A stretch of 64,000 nucleotides of DNA. Source: Silurus meridionalis. Its lineage: Eukaryota; Chordata; Actinopteri; Siluriformes; Siluridae. The position numbers and the translations under genes were made by a program. The notes beneath the pieces were generated by a model. It worked only from the letters and a program-made list of their open reading frames with translations, was not told where the DNA came from and did not search any database. This document shows, piece by piece, positions 47,876-58,859 of this stretch. Location of the stretch: the NCBI RefSeq assembly GCF_014805685.1, contig NC_060901.1:23257905-23321904 (forward strand), in the 5' to 3' direction. Numbering within the stretch: position 1 is the stretch's first letter; each line of letters starts with the position of its first letter.

Positions 47876-48299
47876 TTCTTATTGATATTGATATTATCGA
47901 TACTGGTTTTAAAAGTACTTGGCATCACCCTTGCCTCGTGATAGTGTGATAGTGTTTACCTGGGGTCTGTCAATTACCTTTGACTGCTTAATTCCACCCC
48001 CACCATCTAAATGACTCCAAATAATGAAATACTGAAGTCTGAAAATAGATTCTACCAACATGGAGAATTTTATTCCCACCCCTCCTCATTAAACATTAAA
48101 CATCCATTCAAAATAAAAAAAATAAAAAAATAAATAAGGGTAAAGTTTAAATCCCAAGTGCTCAAAAACATACTGTATATATATCAGTATATCAGTAATG
48201 GCTGGTTGTGATATGAGACAGGATAAGTAAAGTCTGATACCTACAGTAGAAACAGCTGAAATTGGGACCATCAGGAATATATCAGCACTCAGGACTCAG

Positions 48300-48775
48300 G
48301 ACTCCTGACTTTTCCAGTCATACATTTTTTTTTTACTAGAATATTACCTCAAAAATGGAGGCCCACGATTGTATATAAAGAATTACATTTCCCCTTCACT
48401 TGAACTAGGAGACCCAAACCTGTTCCAGCATGACAATGCACCTGTGCACAGATCCAGCTACATGAAGATATACTTTACATGGGTTGGAAAATCTTGAGCG
48501 GCCTGCTACAGAGCTTTGAACCTTATTGAACACCTTTGGGATGATTTGGAACGGCACTCCAGGCCTCCTCACCTCACCTACATCAGTACCCGACTTTATT
48601 AACACTCTCAAGGTGGAATAAAGCAACAATGCAAAGCAACAAATATCCACAAAAATTGGTGGAACGCCTTTCCAGAAGAGTGGAGGTTATCATAACAGCA
48701 AATGAGGATTAAATGTGGAATGGGATGTTTAAAAATCACAAAAAATCTTAGGGTCGGGTGTGTAAGTGTGATATA
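48300..48775 (+). mobile_element. Tc1-derived nonautonomous element
   Basis: Long collinear stretch: 'gacttttccagtcatac', 'cacttgaactaggagacccaaacctgttccagcatgacaatgcacctgtgcac', 'cttattgaacacctttgggatgatttggaacgg' and 'ccagaagagtggaggttat'. Many single changes break all frames. This is one of the more complete remnants of the transposase 3' half. Confidence 0.87.
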
Positions 48776-49734
48776 GACCATGTTGTGAGGACCTTTCTGT
48801 ACAAAAGATCAGTTTTTATCTCACGTCTAATCTTTTTTTTACATGATTCAATCTTAAATGGATCATCAGGTTCAAGCTGTAAAATCCATTCCGACTTATT
48901 TACACAAAATGTTCTCAGTAACATAAGTGATTTGAGTAAATCAGTATGATTGCATTCCAAAGTATGCAAAATAGAAGCGAAAGTCGTATATCAGAGGTTT
49001 TGGACCCCAATGAATATACACTTTTTTACATACAGTACAAACAAGCAGAGAATAAACTCACGACAGTGTGTTTAATGGGATTTATTTCCACAGCTCACGC
49101 AAATGCTGCTGATGTGAAACCGAAGATGAAGATGAGGTAGAAAAAAAGGCTCTCTGCATCGCTTCATCTTGAATACTTAGTATAGCGTAGATCCCTATTT
49201 CTAACAAAAATAGTATGACCTTTGATCATCATTTTTCCTTTTTGTTTTATTAGTTCGTCTTTCTTTCATAAGAGCAGCTCCATTGTCCTGCAAATCCTGC
49301 AACATTCGCAACAAAAGGCAGTTACAGAACATTGCTCAAGCTTATAGTACAGCAGCAGATTTGTCAACCGATGCACATCGTATGCTCGAAAAACCGGATT
49401 GTGCCGGAAAAACTGTACAGTTTAGCAGTATAAAGCCGCCCGGTTCGTTTTGTGCTTCACGGTGAAAGCGGTTTATTTGCATTTATTTGTGTCGTTTGTG
49501 CTCATTTCGACGCGTTTGCCTTCGCGGCTGCAAACGTCATCCGGAGAACGATAATTGTTGCGAAATAAACAATTCACGCTGGCGTCCTTAGCGGTGGAAT
49601 AGGAGGAGGGAGGGGAGGGGAGAGGGGGAGATGATGTTTCCATTTTCAGCAATAGGCGTGCTGATACGTCAGACCAGCTGTCAAAACCAGGAGCTACCCA
49701 CAATGCGACGAAAATGAGGGTGATAAATAGATCA
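48776..49734. other. Intergenic, nothing recognised
   Basis: No exon. 49480-49720 is GC-richer with a G/A-rich tract (49597-49632, 'gggaggggaggggagagggggag') that could adopt unusual structure. No named repeat. Confidence 0.4.
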
Positions 49735-50345
49735 TAGAAATGAAGTTTTAAATAAAAAAAAATGAATAAATACAAATAAATAATACAAAAAAAATGAATG
49801 AATCGATGTATTCATTAAAAGATTTCTATTATTTAATTGTATTTTTTAATTTTTTTATTTAAAACTTTATAGAAATTTTATAGAAATTTTATAGAAGTTT
49901 TAAATAAATAAAAAAAATTAATACATATATATATAATTGATACCTTTATTCATTGATTCATTCATAGAAATTAAGTTTTAAATAAAAAATAAATAAATAC
50001 AAATAAATAATTAAAAAAATGTAAATTAATACCTCGATTCATTTATATTGGATTATGATGCAATATAAATTAATCGAGGTATTAATTAATTATTATTAAA
50101 ATTTAAAAACTGAAAACATTTTATTATTAAAATTAATTATTATTTATTTGTATTTTTAAATTTTTTTATTTAAAACTTCACAGATGAAGTTTTGAATAAA
50201 AAAACAAAAAAACAAATAAATAATTTTAAAAAATGTAAATTACCTCGATTCATTGACTCATCCATATCAATGAAAAGTTTTAAATAAAAAAAAAAAAAAT
50301 ACAAATAAATAATTAAAAAAATGTAATTAATACCTCGATTCATTT
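49735..50345. repeat. AT-rich tandem repeat of about 100 bp with inverted units
   Basis: A unit built from 'agttttaaataaaaaa', 'aaatacaaataaataatt' and 'aatacctcgattcatt' recurs in direct orientation at about 49740, 49970, 50190 and 50275. Part of it is inverted around 50055-50170, giving a strong hairpin at 50024-50087. No open frame is expected. Confidence 0.85.
50024..50087. repeat. Near-perfect 26-bp inverted repeat (hairpin)
   Basis: Arms 50024-50049 and 50062-50087 pair with a single mismatch, around a 12-nt loop. The arm core is 'aatacctcgattcatttata'. It sits inside the AT-rich array. Confidence 0.9.
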
Positions 50346-50849
50346 ATATTACATCATAATGCCTTTTTGACCTTTTTTCACAACCGTTTCGATTGCGGTG
50401 GACTTTCCATGTCATCCGATCATCTTAGATTCCTTTACAGTGGTGTGAGAAATATTGGGATTTTCTTTCCCCTTCAACTCATAAAGCAGAATGATGATAA
50501 ATGTAGTAATGCATAAAAGATGATAAATGAAGTATAAATCCAGCAATGAATATCAAACAGATTTGTATCACTGACAATCGACATTCTGCAAGCTAGCTAA
50601 AATCGTCCCTTTTCAATTGGCATGCTAATGTAAGATACTGTTTATGAAGCTTTTATGTCAAGAAGAACAAGCACCACTAGGTTTCATGTGATGCAAACTG
50701 ATACAATTACATCCCAGAGGTGATGATTCTGCTGGATTCATCCTGACACCCTACTTATGGATGGAGTTCAGCTGTGGATGGTTGCATATGAACAGTCAAA
50801 CGATCCATGAAGTTGCTGCGGAGGGTTAAACTCAAGAATTAATTTGGAC

Positions 50850-50965
50850 TGTCACAAACTGCCACTTCTTGGCCCCTGAGCAAGTCCCTTAACCCCATAG
50901 CGGCTTAGCTTTAGCAATGAAATAAATGGAGAAGGGTGTCCGCCATATGCCGTAACGATGTCAAT
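50850..50965 (+). mobile_element. SINE-2 3' fragment
   Basis: 'ggcccctgagcaagtcccttaacccc' and the tail 'agaagggtgtccgccatatgccg'. The head is absent. Confidence 0.7.
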
Positions 50966-50999
50966 GAAAAGATACATTAGTTTGCTATTATGGCTTATG

Positions 51000-51540
51000 A
51001 ATAAAATCACCACGAACAGATCTTCACTCAAGTCTCCATTGGTGAACCTCAACAGTATAATGAATGGACATTCGAGTGTCACCCAGATGAGCATAGGTTC
51101 CCTTTTGAGTCTGGTTTCTCGCAAGGTTTCATCATGAGCTTTTCCACACCATGATAGAATAGAATATATTTGTCACATATACATTACAGCACAGTGAAAC
51201 TTGTTCTTCGCATATCCCAGTTTGCTCAGAAGCTGGGGTCAGAGCACAGGGTCGGCCATGATATGATGAGGGGTCCCTGGATCACAGAGGGTTAAGGGCC
51301 TTGCTTAAGGGCCTAAGAGTGGCAGCTTGGCGAAACCGGGGCTTGAACCCCCGGCCTTCTGATCAGTAACCAATAGCCTTAACTACTAAGCTACCACTCC
51401 TCTCCACTGGTTTGGTTATTGGGTATACATTTATACAAATTCATTTATATAAAATGTATATTTGTAATCTATTTATGGCAGTAAAGCTTCTTTGAGACCA
51501 ATGTTGAAAGTGAACTGAATAATGGTTTTTGAAGCAAACA
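51000..51540 (-). repeat. Family-X repeat interrupted by SINE-1
   Basis: The distal part (51020-51153: 'cacccagatgagcataggttcccttttgagtctgg') and the proximal part (51406-51525: 'gtaaagcttctttgagaccaatgttgaaag') flank the SINE-1 copy at 51157-51405, so the SINE inserted into an older family-X copy. Confidence 0.8.
51157..51405 (-). mobile_element. SINE-1, near full length
   Basis: On the minus strand: head 'gaggagtggtagcttagtag', B-box 'gggggttcaagcccc', body 'cttaagcaaggcccttaaccctctgtg', 'accctgtgctctgaccccagcttctgagc' and tail 'tcactgtgctgtaatgtatatgtgac'. It is the most complete SINE-1 in the window. Confidence 0.9.
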
Positions 51541-51589
51541 ATGGAGTGAAACCTCAATCAGTGAACAGTTCAACGTTACATTCACATCG

Positions 51590-51746
51590 AAAGGTATTTG
51601 GCAGACGCCTTTATCCAGAGCAACAATCTACACAATTTACACAAATGAGCAGTTGAGGGTTCAGGGCTTTGCTCAAGGGACCAATAGCTGAGAGGTGCTG
51701 GGATTTAAAACTCACAACCTGAGAAGTCCAACATCTTAACCACTCT
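51590..51746 (-). mobile_element. SINE-2 copy
   Basis: On the plus strand: 'tttggcagacgcctttatccagagc', 'gagcagttgagggttcagggctttgctcaaggg', 'tgctgggatttaaaactcac' and 'ccaacatcttaaccact'. The head end is replaced by a T-tract at 51747-51757. Confidence 0.85.
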
Positions 51747-52026
51747 TTTTTTTTTTCTGGTTACACTTTTGTGTGTTTTTAAAACCTTGTACAAGAAAAT
51801 TACTCAAGGGAAATTGAGTGTTAAGAACAATTTCGGGAATTCGGAGAATTAGAATCGCTCTATGATGAGATCCCCTCATACTCATCACCTCATTGGTCAT
51901 CGGGAACCAACAATAGGAAAGTTAGATGTTCAACGTATTTGAGCAGACAAATAATATTTTGAGTTGTTTAAGGGGTTTCAAGGAACGCCAAACTCAAAAC
52001 CAGTTACTATACAGCACAGTGTTAGA
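51747..52026. other. Unique DNA 3' of htr1b
   Basis: No repeat or exon recognised. Confidence 0.4.
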
Positions 52027-52032
52027 TTTATT
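52027..52032 (-). terminator. Candidate htr1b polyadenylation signal
   Basis: AATAAA on the minus strand, 362 nt downstream of the htr1b stop codon, in otherwise non-repetitive DNA. Plausible but untested; the 3' UTR could be longer. Confidence 0.35.
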
Positions 52033-52393
52033 CATCCCGGTATTTTTTCACACCACTGTATACCTGCTGAAAAAGAAAACACTCCAGGTTAAGGTTTTGT
52101 TTATACGAAAAAGAAATGTCAAATGCCCAGGAGATCATGATCTGTACATTTTTCTCAGATGCTGTCACGAATAAAGCTACAGAGACACTTTCACATTCAC
52201 GGCGGAGATGTTTACCTATCCGATGGCTGCGTTTAAAGATTTGCTTGCACCCTAGGTAGATATATGATATCCCCCCCCATTCCCCACATCCATAACACGT
52301 AGGCAGTGATATGGAGATAAATGGCGACTGTCGTTACACGGCAGTTCTCGTAGCGTTCCTTGCCGGTCGTTCTTCTCGTCGCAAAAAAAGTAC

Positions 52394-53542
52394 TCAAGAT
52401 CGACAACAGTTGAAGCGCATGAGTTTATGGAACGCCTGTTTGAAGTCCTCGTTGGACATGGTGTAAATAATGGGGTTGATGAGCGAGTTCAGGTAGCCGA
52501 GCCACGTGAACAGTTCGAACAGCTCAGGGTAAAAGGTGCACGTGGTGCAGATAGGCACGAGAAGCGTATACATGAAGAACGGCAACCAGCACACGATGTA
52601 CGCCCCGAGTATAATCCCTAAAGTTTTGGTCGCCTTCCTTTCCCGTGCCGCCGAGATTCGCTTCTTTTCCAGAAGCGCATCCGACATCGTGACTTTCACC
52701 TGACTGTTCACTGAAGCCGAGGCTGTACCGTCGCACGATGTCGATTCCCCCGTGCCGTACGTGAGCGACGTGGTGGAGGCCACGGATCCGGGTGAGTCTG
52801 TGATCAAATGAGCGGATGTTAGTCGTTTACCCGGTTTATGGGGGGACTGTTTTAATATTCGTTTCCGGGCCTCGACATAAATCCTGCCGTAAAGGGCCAC
52901 CAGGAGCAAAGTGGGGATGTAGAAGGCGCCAAAAGTGGAGTAGATGGTGTAGAAGACGTGGTCCTGGTTCACGTGGCAGCTGGTGACCTCTTCGTCCGCC
53001 TTGACCTGGCGCCAGAAAAAGGGTGGCACCGAGATGGATATGGCGATGACCCAGGCGGCGGCGATCATGGCGGCCGCGCGGCCTCGCGTACGCTTTGCCG
53101 AGTACCCCACCGCGTCCGTGATCGCCCAGTAGCGGTCGAGCGCGATGACGCAGAGGTGAAGGATGGACGCCGTACAGCACGTGATGTCCGACGACAGCCA
53201 GAGGTCACAAGCCACCTGGCCCAGCGTCCACGTTTGGCTGATGGTATACGCAGCGCTTACGGGCATCACCAGCACTGACACGAGAAGGTCGGTGACAGCC
53301 AAAGAGCCGATCAATAGGTTTGCTGGAGTGTGCAGCTTTTGGAATTGGTAGATGGTGGCGATGACGAACGCGTTGGAAAGCGCCGTCGCGCACGTCAGGA
53401 GAGACAAGAACACGGCCGCGCTCGCCTGCGCCAATACGCTCCGGGGCTCGTCCGTGTAATTCGAGTCCGTGGAGTTGGACGATATGTTCAGCAGCTCTCC
53501 ATACGGCACGGGGCTGGGTTTAAACGCACCGGAGCGCTCCAT
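52394..53542 (-). CDS. htr1b: 5-hydroxytryptamine receptor 1B-like
   Basis: A complete single-exon 382-residue class A GPCR that binds serotonin at the plasma membrane and, by family knowledge, couples to Gi/o to lower cAMP, often presynaptically. Seen directly: three N-terminal glycosylation sequons (N19, N23, N28); seven hydrophobic segments; N57 (1.50); D85 (2.50); the amine-binding D119 (3.32); DRY at 136-138; the C112-C189 disulphide pair; S202/T203 (5.42/5.43); W319-F322-F323 in TM6; NPIIY at 356-360; a C-terminal Cys pair at 379-380 for likely palmitoylation. The third loop ends in the 5-HT1-type Ala-Arg-Glu-Arg-Lys-Ala-Thr-Lys. The start codon has A at -3 and G at +4. Lack of introns is typical of 5-HT1 genes. 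Text is intermediate between 1B and 1D; the C-terminus and the neighbouring mei4 favour 1B. No lesion is seen. Confidence 0.95.
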   Translation of the reverse strand: MERSGAFKPSPVPYGELLNISSNSTDSNYTDEPRSVLAQASAAVFLSLLTCATALSNAFVIATIYQFQKLHTPANLLIGSLAVTDLLVSVLVMPVSAAYTISQTWTLGQVACDLWLSSDITCCTASILHLCVIALDRYWAITDAVGYSAKRTRGRAAAMIAAAWVIAISISVPPFFWRQVKADEEVTSCHVNQDHVFYTIYSTFGAFYIPTLLLVALYGRIYVEARKRILKQSPHKPGKRLTSAHLITDSPGSVASTTSLTYGTGESTSCDGTASASVNSQVKVTMSDALLEKKRISAARERKATKTLGIILGAYIVCWLPFFMYTLLVPICTTCTFYPELFELFTWLGYLNSLINPIIYTMSNEDFKQAFHKLMRFNCCRS

Positions 53543-53749
53543 CTTTGTTGCTGTTCTTGTTTTCTTTTTAATTTTCTTGCTTTTGAAACAACCTTTTTTA
53601 ACAAGTGCGTCCTCTCATCTTCTCATCCTCTGCGTTTTTTGCGTGTCATTTTTTGAGTTATCCCCACCCGGGTGCATGGCATTTAAAAAAAAAATGGAAA
53701 GAAAGAAAAAAAGAAAAAAAGAAAGTATCGTGGAAACTTCCAGGACTTT
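53543..53749. other. htr1b 5' UTR / proximal region
   Basis: Between the start codon and the TATA-like site. It is rich in A/G on the plus strand (53685-53726), so the transcript would be pyrimidine-rich. No intron signal is needed for the ORF. Confidence 0.4.
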
Positions 53750-53759
53750 CTTTCCTGCG

Positions 53760-53766
53760 TTATATA
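53760..53766 (-). promoter_or_regulatory. Possible TATA box of htr1b
   Basis: 'tatataa' on the minus strand, about 220 nt upstream of the start codon, on the edge of the CpG-rich block. It would imply a 5' UTR of about 190 nt. No transcript evidence is available here. Confidence 0.35.
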
Positions 53767-53769
53767 TTC

Positions 53770-54065
53770 CGTTCGAGCCACAACGTGGAAACGCGCGTGT
53801 GCGTCCCGCTCGGCTCCCCGCGCTGTCCACGCTGCGTGCGTAAAAGAGCCGCCGCGCGTGTGCCGCCCGCGCCGCAGAGCACCGCGTCCTTCATCCTGCG
53901 TTCTGGGTCCACTTCGCAAGGAGTAATGACGCTCCCGGAGCCGTGCGCTCCGCTTTATGCGTTTGCCGTGCGCGCACACGCACACACGCACACACGCACA
54001 CACACACACACACTCTCACTCTGGCCACGCGCGTGCACGCGTGGGGGAAAAGAAGGAGGAGGAGG
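53770..54065. promoter_or_regulatory. CpG-rich upstream region of htr1b
   Basis: About 300 bp dense in CG dinucleotides (for example 'gaaacgcgcgtgtgcg', 'gccgccgcgcgtgtgccgcc'), unlike the AT-rich surroundings. It fits a CpG-island-type promoter for the minus-strand receptor gene. It contains the CA repeat below. Confidence 0.6.
53970..54014 (+). repeat. (CA)n microsatellite with CACG interruptions
   Basis: 'cgcacacacgcacacacg' followed by about 10 pure CA units, inside the presumed htr1b promoter region. Confidence 0.9.
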
Positions 54066-54307
54066 AGGGCGCTCACTGACTTTACCTCTCAATCTGTCGT
54101 TCATCTTCTTTATCTCCGGCTCAGATCATCCAGGAATTATCCGATGCACGTGTGTAGGATGCTGAGAACATTTATGGTGTAAAGGAAGAAAAAAAAACAT
54201 AGATAAAGAGAAAGAAAGAGAGGGAGGAATGGAGGGAGGGAGTGAGTGAGAATGAGACACAGAAGTGTTTTCTACGTTCAAGTCAATATCAAGACAACCC
54301 AAATTAA

Positions 54308-54705
54308 TATTCTATTCTATTCTATTCTATTCTATTCTATTCTATTCTATTCTATTCTATTATATTCTATTTAATTCTATTCTATTCCATTCCATTCTAT
54401 TTCATTCCATTCCATTCTATTCTATTCCATTCCATTCTATTCTATTCTATTCTATTCTATTCTATTCTATTCTATTCTATTCTATTCTATGTAATTCTAT
54501 TATATTCTATTCCATTCTATTCTATTCCATTCTGTTCTATTCTTTTCTATTCTATTTAATTCTATTCCATTCCATTCCATTCTATTTCATTCCATTCTAT
54601 TCTATTCTTTTCTATTCTATTCTATTCCATGTAATTCTATTATATTCTATTCCATTCTTTTCTATTCCATTCCATTCTATTCTATTCTACTCTATTCTAT
54701 TCTAT
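54308..54705 (+). repeat. (ATTCT)n pentanucleotide array, about 400 bp
   Basis: About 80 units of TCTAT/ATTCT with frequent ATTCC, ATTTA and TTTCT variants. Long open frames across it encode only Ser-Ile-Leu-Phe-Tyr repeats. It lies about 770 bp upstream of the htr1b start codon. Confidence 0.97.
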
Positions 54706-54744
54706 TACAATTTCCGTTATAACTAACAAGCCCTACGCGCACAA

Positions 54745-55046
54745 TATGAGCCCTATGAAGATTCGCTTTACATGGGTTGAAAGTGTGTGGAAGATCAAAT
54801 TCTGTAGAGCTCCAACCTCAACCCTATTTCACAGCTTTGGGATGCATTAGAACGGCACCCCCAGGTTCTCCTCACCTCACTCACATCACTTTACTAACAC
54901 CCTTGTTGCTGAATGATCACCAGTCTCCCAAATCTAGTGGAACATCTTCCCAGAAGAGTTATTATAACAGCAATTGGGAACTAAATGTGGAATTAGATAA
55001 ATGAACATGATGGTCCACAAACCTTTGTTCATAGAGTATAGTGTAT
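54745..55046 (+). mobile_element. Tc1-derived right half
   Basis: 'ttcgctttacatgggttgaaag', 'caaccctatttcacagctttgggatgcattagaacggcacccc' and 'tctagtggaacatcttcccagaagag' in transposase order. It ends at 'gtccacaaacctttgttcatagagtatag'. Confidence 0.84.
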
Positions 55047-55062
55047 ATAATACTGTATTACT

Positions 55063-55216
55063 TGACTTTAATAATGCTCTTGTGGCTCAAAAATATAGTG
55101 GAACATTTTCCCAGAAGAGTGGAGGTCATTGAAACATCAAACAGGTGGAATGGGATGTTTAAAAAGCACATAGGAATCAGGTGTCCACATACTTTTCCCC
55201 ATATATTGTATATAAT
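55063..55216 (+). mobile_element. Tc1-derived 3' end fragment
   Basis: A second, more intact right end lying directly after the previous one: 'agtggaacattttcccagaagagtgg', 'ggtggaatgggatgtttaaaaagcacata' and terminus 'caggtgtccacatacttttcc'. Confidence 0.82.
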
Positions 55217-57069
55217 ATTACATGTTTGGGTTGCGTATTTCGTCCACAAATTGACAAATATGTGGTGATACGTATCATGAAACAAAAAAGAATTTGCCCC
55301 AGATGCCATCTGATGTTTGTGAATATGAATTTAATTGTCATTCGAACGCCTTTCATCGAGCAGATGCTTCAACATTACCATATGAATAAATTTACAACTA
55401 AGTGAATCGTTTCAAAATCTCATCAAAATACGAAGCAACCTGCAACACTTTCGGGAAGAATAGCCTGATCCCACTTCCTGTACTCGCTGTGAAAAATCGG
55501 TTCCTCCATCCATCCCTGGGTCGTTCTCATGTTCTCGCTGATTCTCCTTTGAAGAGTGATAGATTAAAACCTTCATTTCACATCATGTTCCTACACGGCC
55601 TGACTTCCACTGTCCACCCCTGTGTAGAAACAAAAAGGATTTTCTCTCCTTGAGTCTCGCTCGCTTTCAAAGTTTCTTTCTAATGTTCTTAAGGAGTTTT
55701 GTTTCACTTGTCAGACGTCTCATCATGGATTTCTGTGACTGAAAGCACCTGATAAACTTAAAAACCTAGAAACTCTGGTATTTTTATTAATAGGGTTTAT
55801 AGTTTATGTTTTGATGCCATGCATTGATTTAAAAAAGTGTGGATTGGGCAATGGAGGTTGCCAATTGTATTGAGATGCACCCTTTTTTTTTTGTTCTTTT
55901 TTTTGCATATCTCCATCTGTTAAAAACGATTTATTTCTCATTTATTCTCATTCTCCTCGTGTAACTGAGGACCTTGACTTCGTGACAGGAGACACACGCA
56001 CATAAGACATACAATGGTATATAACACAATATAAGAAAAACACACAATTAATTAATGCACTATATACAGAAATAGAAATATTGTTTAAATTAATAAATCA
56101 TTTATTTACAAGAGTGAGTGTGGGCTGATTGTGTGAGGTCCTAAGTGATCTTCTTAGCCCTTTGCCTCACTCTAGAAGATCTTGGAGGTTGGGCAGGGGG
56201 GCACAAATAATTATTTTAGCAGTCCTAACTGTCCGCTGTTATTCTCTTGATGTCTTGATGTCTCTTGGGCGTCTATTGATATGCTGAATGTTAGAATTTG
56301 GTGCATCAGTGACCCAGTTAGATTGAGTTTATCCTTTAATTACTGCAAGTAATCCCTTCTTCGACTTGCAAAACTGCATACTGTTATTCACATTTTCATA
56401 GTAATCCATCCTGCTATAACTGTAGCATTCATCGATTGAAGGCGCTTCATTTATTCTCAAATTGTAACATTTTTCCAGACGTATTACAAGTTCATTCCTG
56501 ATATATCTAATCGTCACGATCATCGGCCACATATTCCTCGATCATACTGAGAGACGCAGGTGGTATTTTATTTTGAATTCATCTTCATTAACTTTCTCTC
56601 ACACCACCCCCCCGTGTATTTCTCATAGGACCATCCACAAACTGCACCTTCAATCCTAATACGTCTGACAGCAGCAAGAATAATATGGTTGAAGCAATTC
56701 TCCTGAAATTTACCTAACATGGGTTGAACAATCCGCCGATTTGGATTGATGCGTCAATGTGAAGGACAACGATTTACATGAATCATGGATGTAATCAAGC
56801 ATCGATAGTACCATCGCTCTTAATAACTACGGTACGGGAAAAATCCTTATCTACACCTTCATCTATAACGAATTTAAAGATCCAGATTCTGTAGGAAGTC
56901 AATCATATTTCAGGGAAGGTGTTAGCTTAGTGGTTAAGGCATTGGACGTTGAAACAATTTTCAATTCCAACCACAAGAAGTTACCACTCCTCCAAAGTAT
57001 GGAATTATACCATTATAATATCTATCATTATATATAATATCTACCAACTATCATTATATATTCTCTTCA
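55217..57069. other. Intergenic, mostly nothing recognised
   Basis: Unique sequence between the two genes. A SINE-2 head fragment lies near 56918-57000 ('gggaaggtgttagcttagtggttaaggc'). No exon of either neighbour is expected here. Confidence 0.4.
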
Positions 57070-57505
57070 TCATGGCAGCTGTTAGTGGGTGGGATACATC
57101 AGACAGCAAGCGGACATTTGGTGCTCAAATTTGACGTGTTGGGAGCAGGAAAAATGGGTGAGTGTAAGGATTTGAGAGCCAAATTGTGACGTCTAGACGA
57201 CTGGGTCGGAGCATCTCCAAAACTTGCAGATCTTGTGGGATGTTTCCGATCTGCGGTGCTCAGTATCTATCAAAAGCGATCCAAGGAACAAACAGTGGTG
57301 AACCGGTGACGGGGTCCTGGGCGGCCAAGGCTCATTGATGCACGTGTGGAGCGAAGGCTGGTCGGTGTGGTCCGATCCAACAGACGAGCTCCTGTAGCTC
57401 ACATTTCTGGAGAAGTTATTGCTGTTAATGCTCGAAAGATCAGGACTGTTTTGGCAGCAAAAGTGGGACAAACACAATATTATGCAGGCGATCATAATGA
57501 CAGTG
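57070..57505 (-). mobile_element. MITE-like repeat, longest copy
   Basis: The reverse complement shares 'gtctagacgactgggtc'-type text, 'gagcaggaaaaatgggtg', and 'gtgggacaaacacaatatta' with the copies at 11268-11662 and 22035-22380. It also retains a 200-bp interior those copies lost. It ends near 'gcgatcataatgacag'. Confidence 0.75.
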
Positions 57506-58020
57506 GAAAGTTACAACTTCCTAAAACATCATGAGGAGGAAACCATGAGAGGAACCAGACTCAAAAGGGAAAGTATATAAAGTACACAAGGTAGCTTGTA
57601 TATGCATCGCTTGAAAACCGTTAACAGGAAAATGTTACGTCTTTCCGGCTCACGAAAAAGACACTGCTGTAGATTAAATGCCCTTTGAAAAAGTTCTGCT
57701 TCCATCATGCATGACATCATGCTTTTTTGGATCCCCTTAAAGTAACAGGAGGCAAATGAGTAAAACACACACTGCGGACTAATCTAGGTAGATTAATGAT
57801 CCAATTACGTTCCGCTTAGCTGTAATACTTGATCTTTGTAACTTTAATTGGACCAACCGCAGCAGGCTATTATCAGTCTCATTTACCATAAAGCAATGGG
57901 GCAGACTGCGACGAGCATTTTGAATTATTTTTTGATATCATTTGCATGGAGCGTTAAAACCTTTTGATTACATCCTGCTTCTGTTACTTCAGCGATCACC
58001 GGTTCACTTCATTTCCTTTC
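57506..58020. other. Family-X scrap, then unique candidate regulatory block
   Basis: 57535-57572 carries 'gaggaaaccatgagaggaaccagactcaaaaggga' (family X). 57800-58020 is unique and balanced, with ATTA/TAAT cores and no repeat text. Confidence 0.35.
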
Positions 58021-58855
58021 TTCAGTAAACATTTATCCCCCCCTGGTCATTAAGGGCTTCGGGTGAGTCGTTATTTTTGTGCTATTTATTCATTGAAAAA
58101 GGTTTGATTAGTTGTAGTTTGTAAAAGGGTTTTGATCCTGAGCTCGAACTATCATCTTTGTGAATTTCTGTCTATTCTTCCAGTATTCTTCAGGGTTTCC
58201 TTTCATGATTCTCTGGTTTCATCAAATACATGCAGGTGAATATGTTATAGTAAACTACACCTTTGTCTAAATGTTTCTATGATGCATTCCTGTTGCATCA
58301 TTCTCCAGGATAAAGTGGTTCCTGATGATGAATTTATGAAAACTTTCATTAACAGTGATACACCTGTAGAGTGTCTTTAATCTGGCTAGATGTTGTGGAG
58401 GGAATTACTCTATGATCAAGCCAGAATTCCCAGGAATTGCTCCCGAATGCAAATTCAACACTTGCAATCAAATCCAGACCTTTAATTATCCTCATTCATT
58501 TAAAAGCTGAAAAAATGACTGTAATTCTGGAATGCAATATTTTGGTTAAACCCCTTGAGCAGAAACTGTAAGCCAAATCCCATCATGGTTATTCAAAGAA
58601 GAACTCTTCACAACCAGGATTCACAGAAAAGCATCACAGAAACAATGTTGAATGTTAAGGTCGTGAGCTACGAACAAATCAGGATTAGTGGAAAAAGGTT
58701 TCATTCAGATTGGTCAGTATGGAAAAGTTTGATTGGAGGACACCTGTGGAAAGGTTTATTGATTGGACGTGATTCGGAAAAGTACACACCTCTCTCTATA
58801 GAAGGCCTCACTGGTCCTTAGAACCTGATGATCATTTACATAGATCCTGTTTAGA
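58021..58855. other. Intergenic, left flank of Tc1 remnant
   Basis: No exon. Part of 58555-58855 may be the 5' region of the decayed Tc1 element that follows. Confidence 0.35.
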
Positions 58856-58859
58856 GATG

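Noticed and set aside
1..52000. CRISPR arrays, operons or other prokaryotic systems
   Set aside because: Spliced vertebrate genes, SINEs and Tc1 elements show nuclear vertebrate DNA. The tandem arrays here have no unique spacers between fixed repeats.
52427..53656. Plus-strand and alternative minus-strand frames across the receptor (for example 52958-53278, 52836-53180)
   Set aside because: They are shadows of the GC-rich htr1b coding sequence with no family resemblance.
53469..54182. Plus-strand frames of 79-186 codons upstream of htr1b
   Set aside because: They arise from CpG-rich and CA/CT-repeat DNA and show low-complexity His/Thr or Lys runs.
54265..54726. 153-codon Ser-Ile-Leu-Phe-Tyr frame
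   Set aside because: It is a translation of the ATTCT pentanucleotide repeat.
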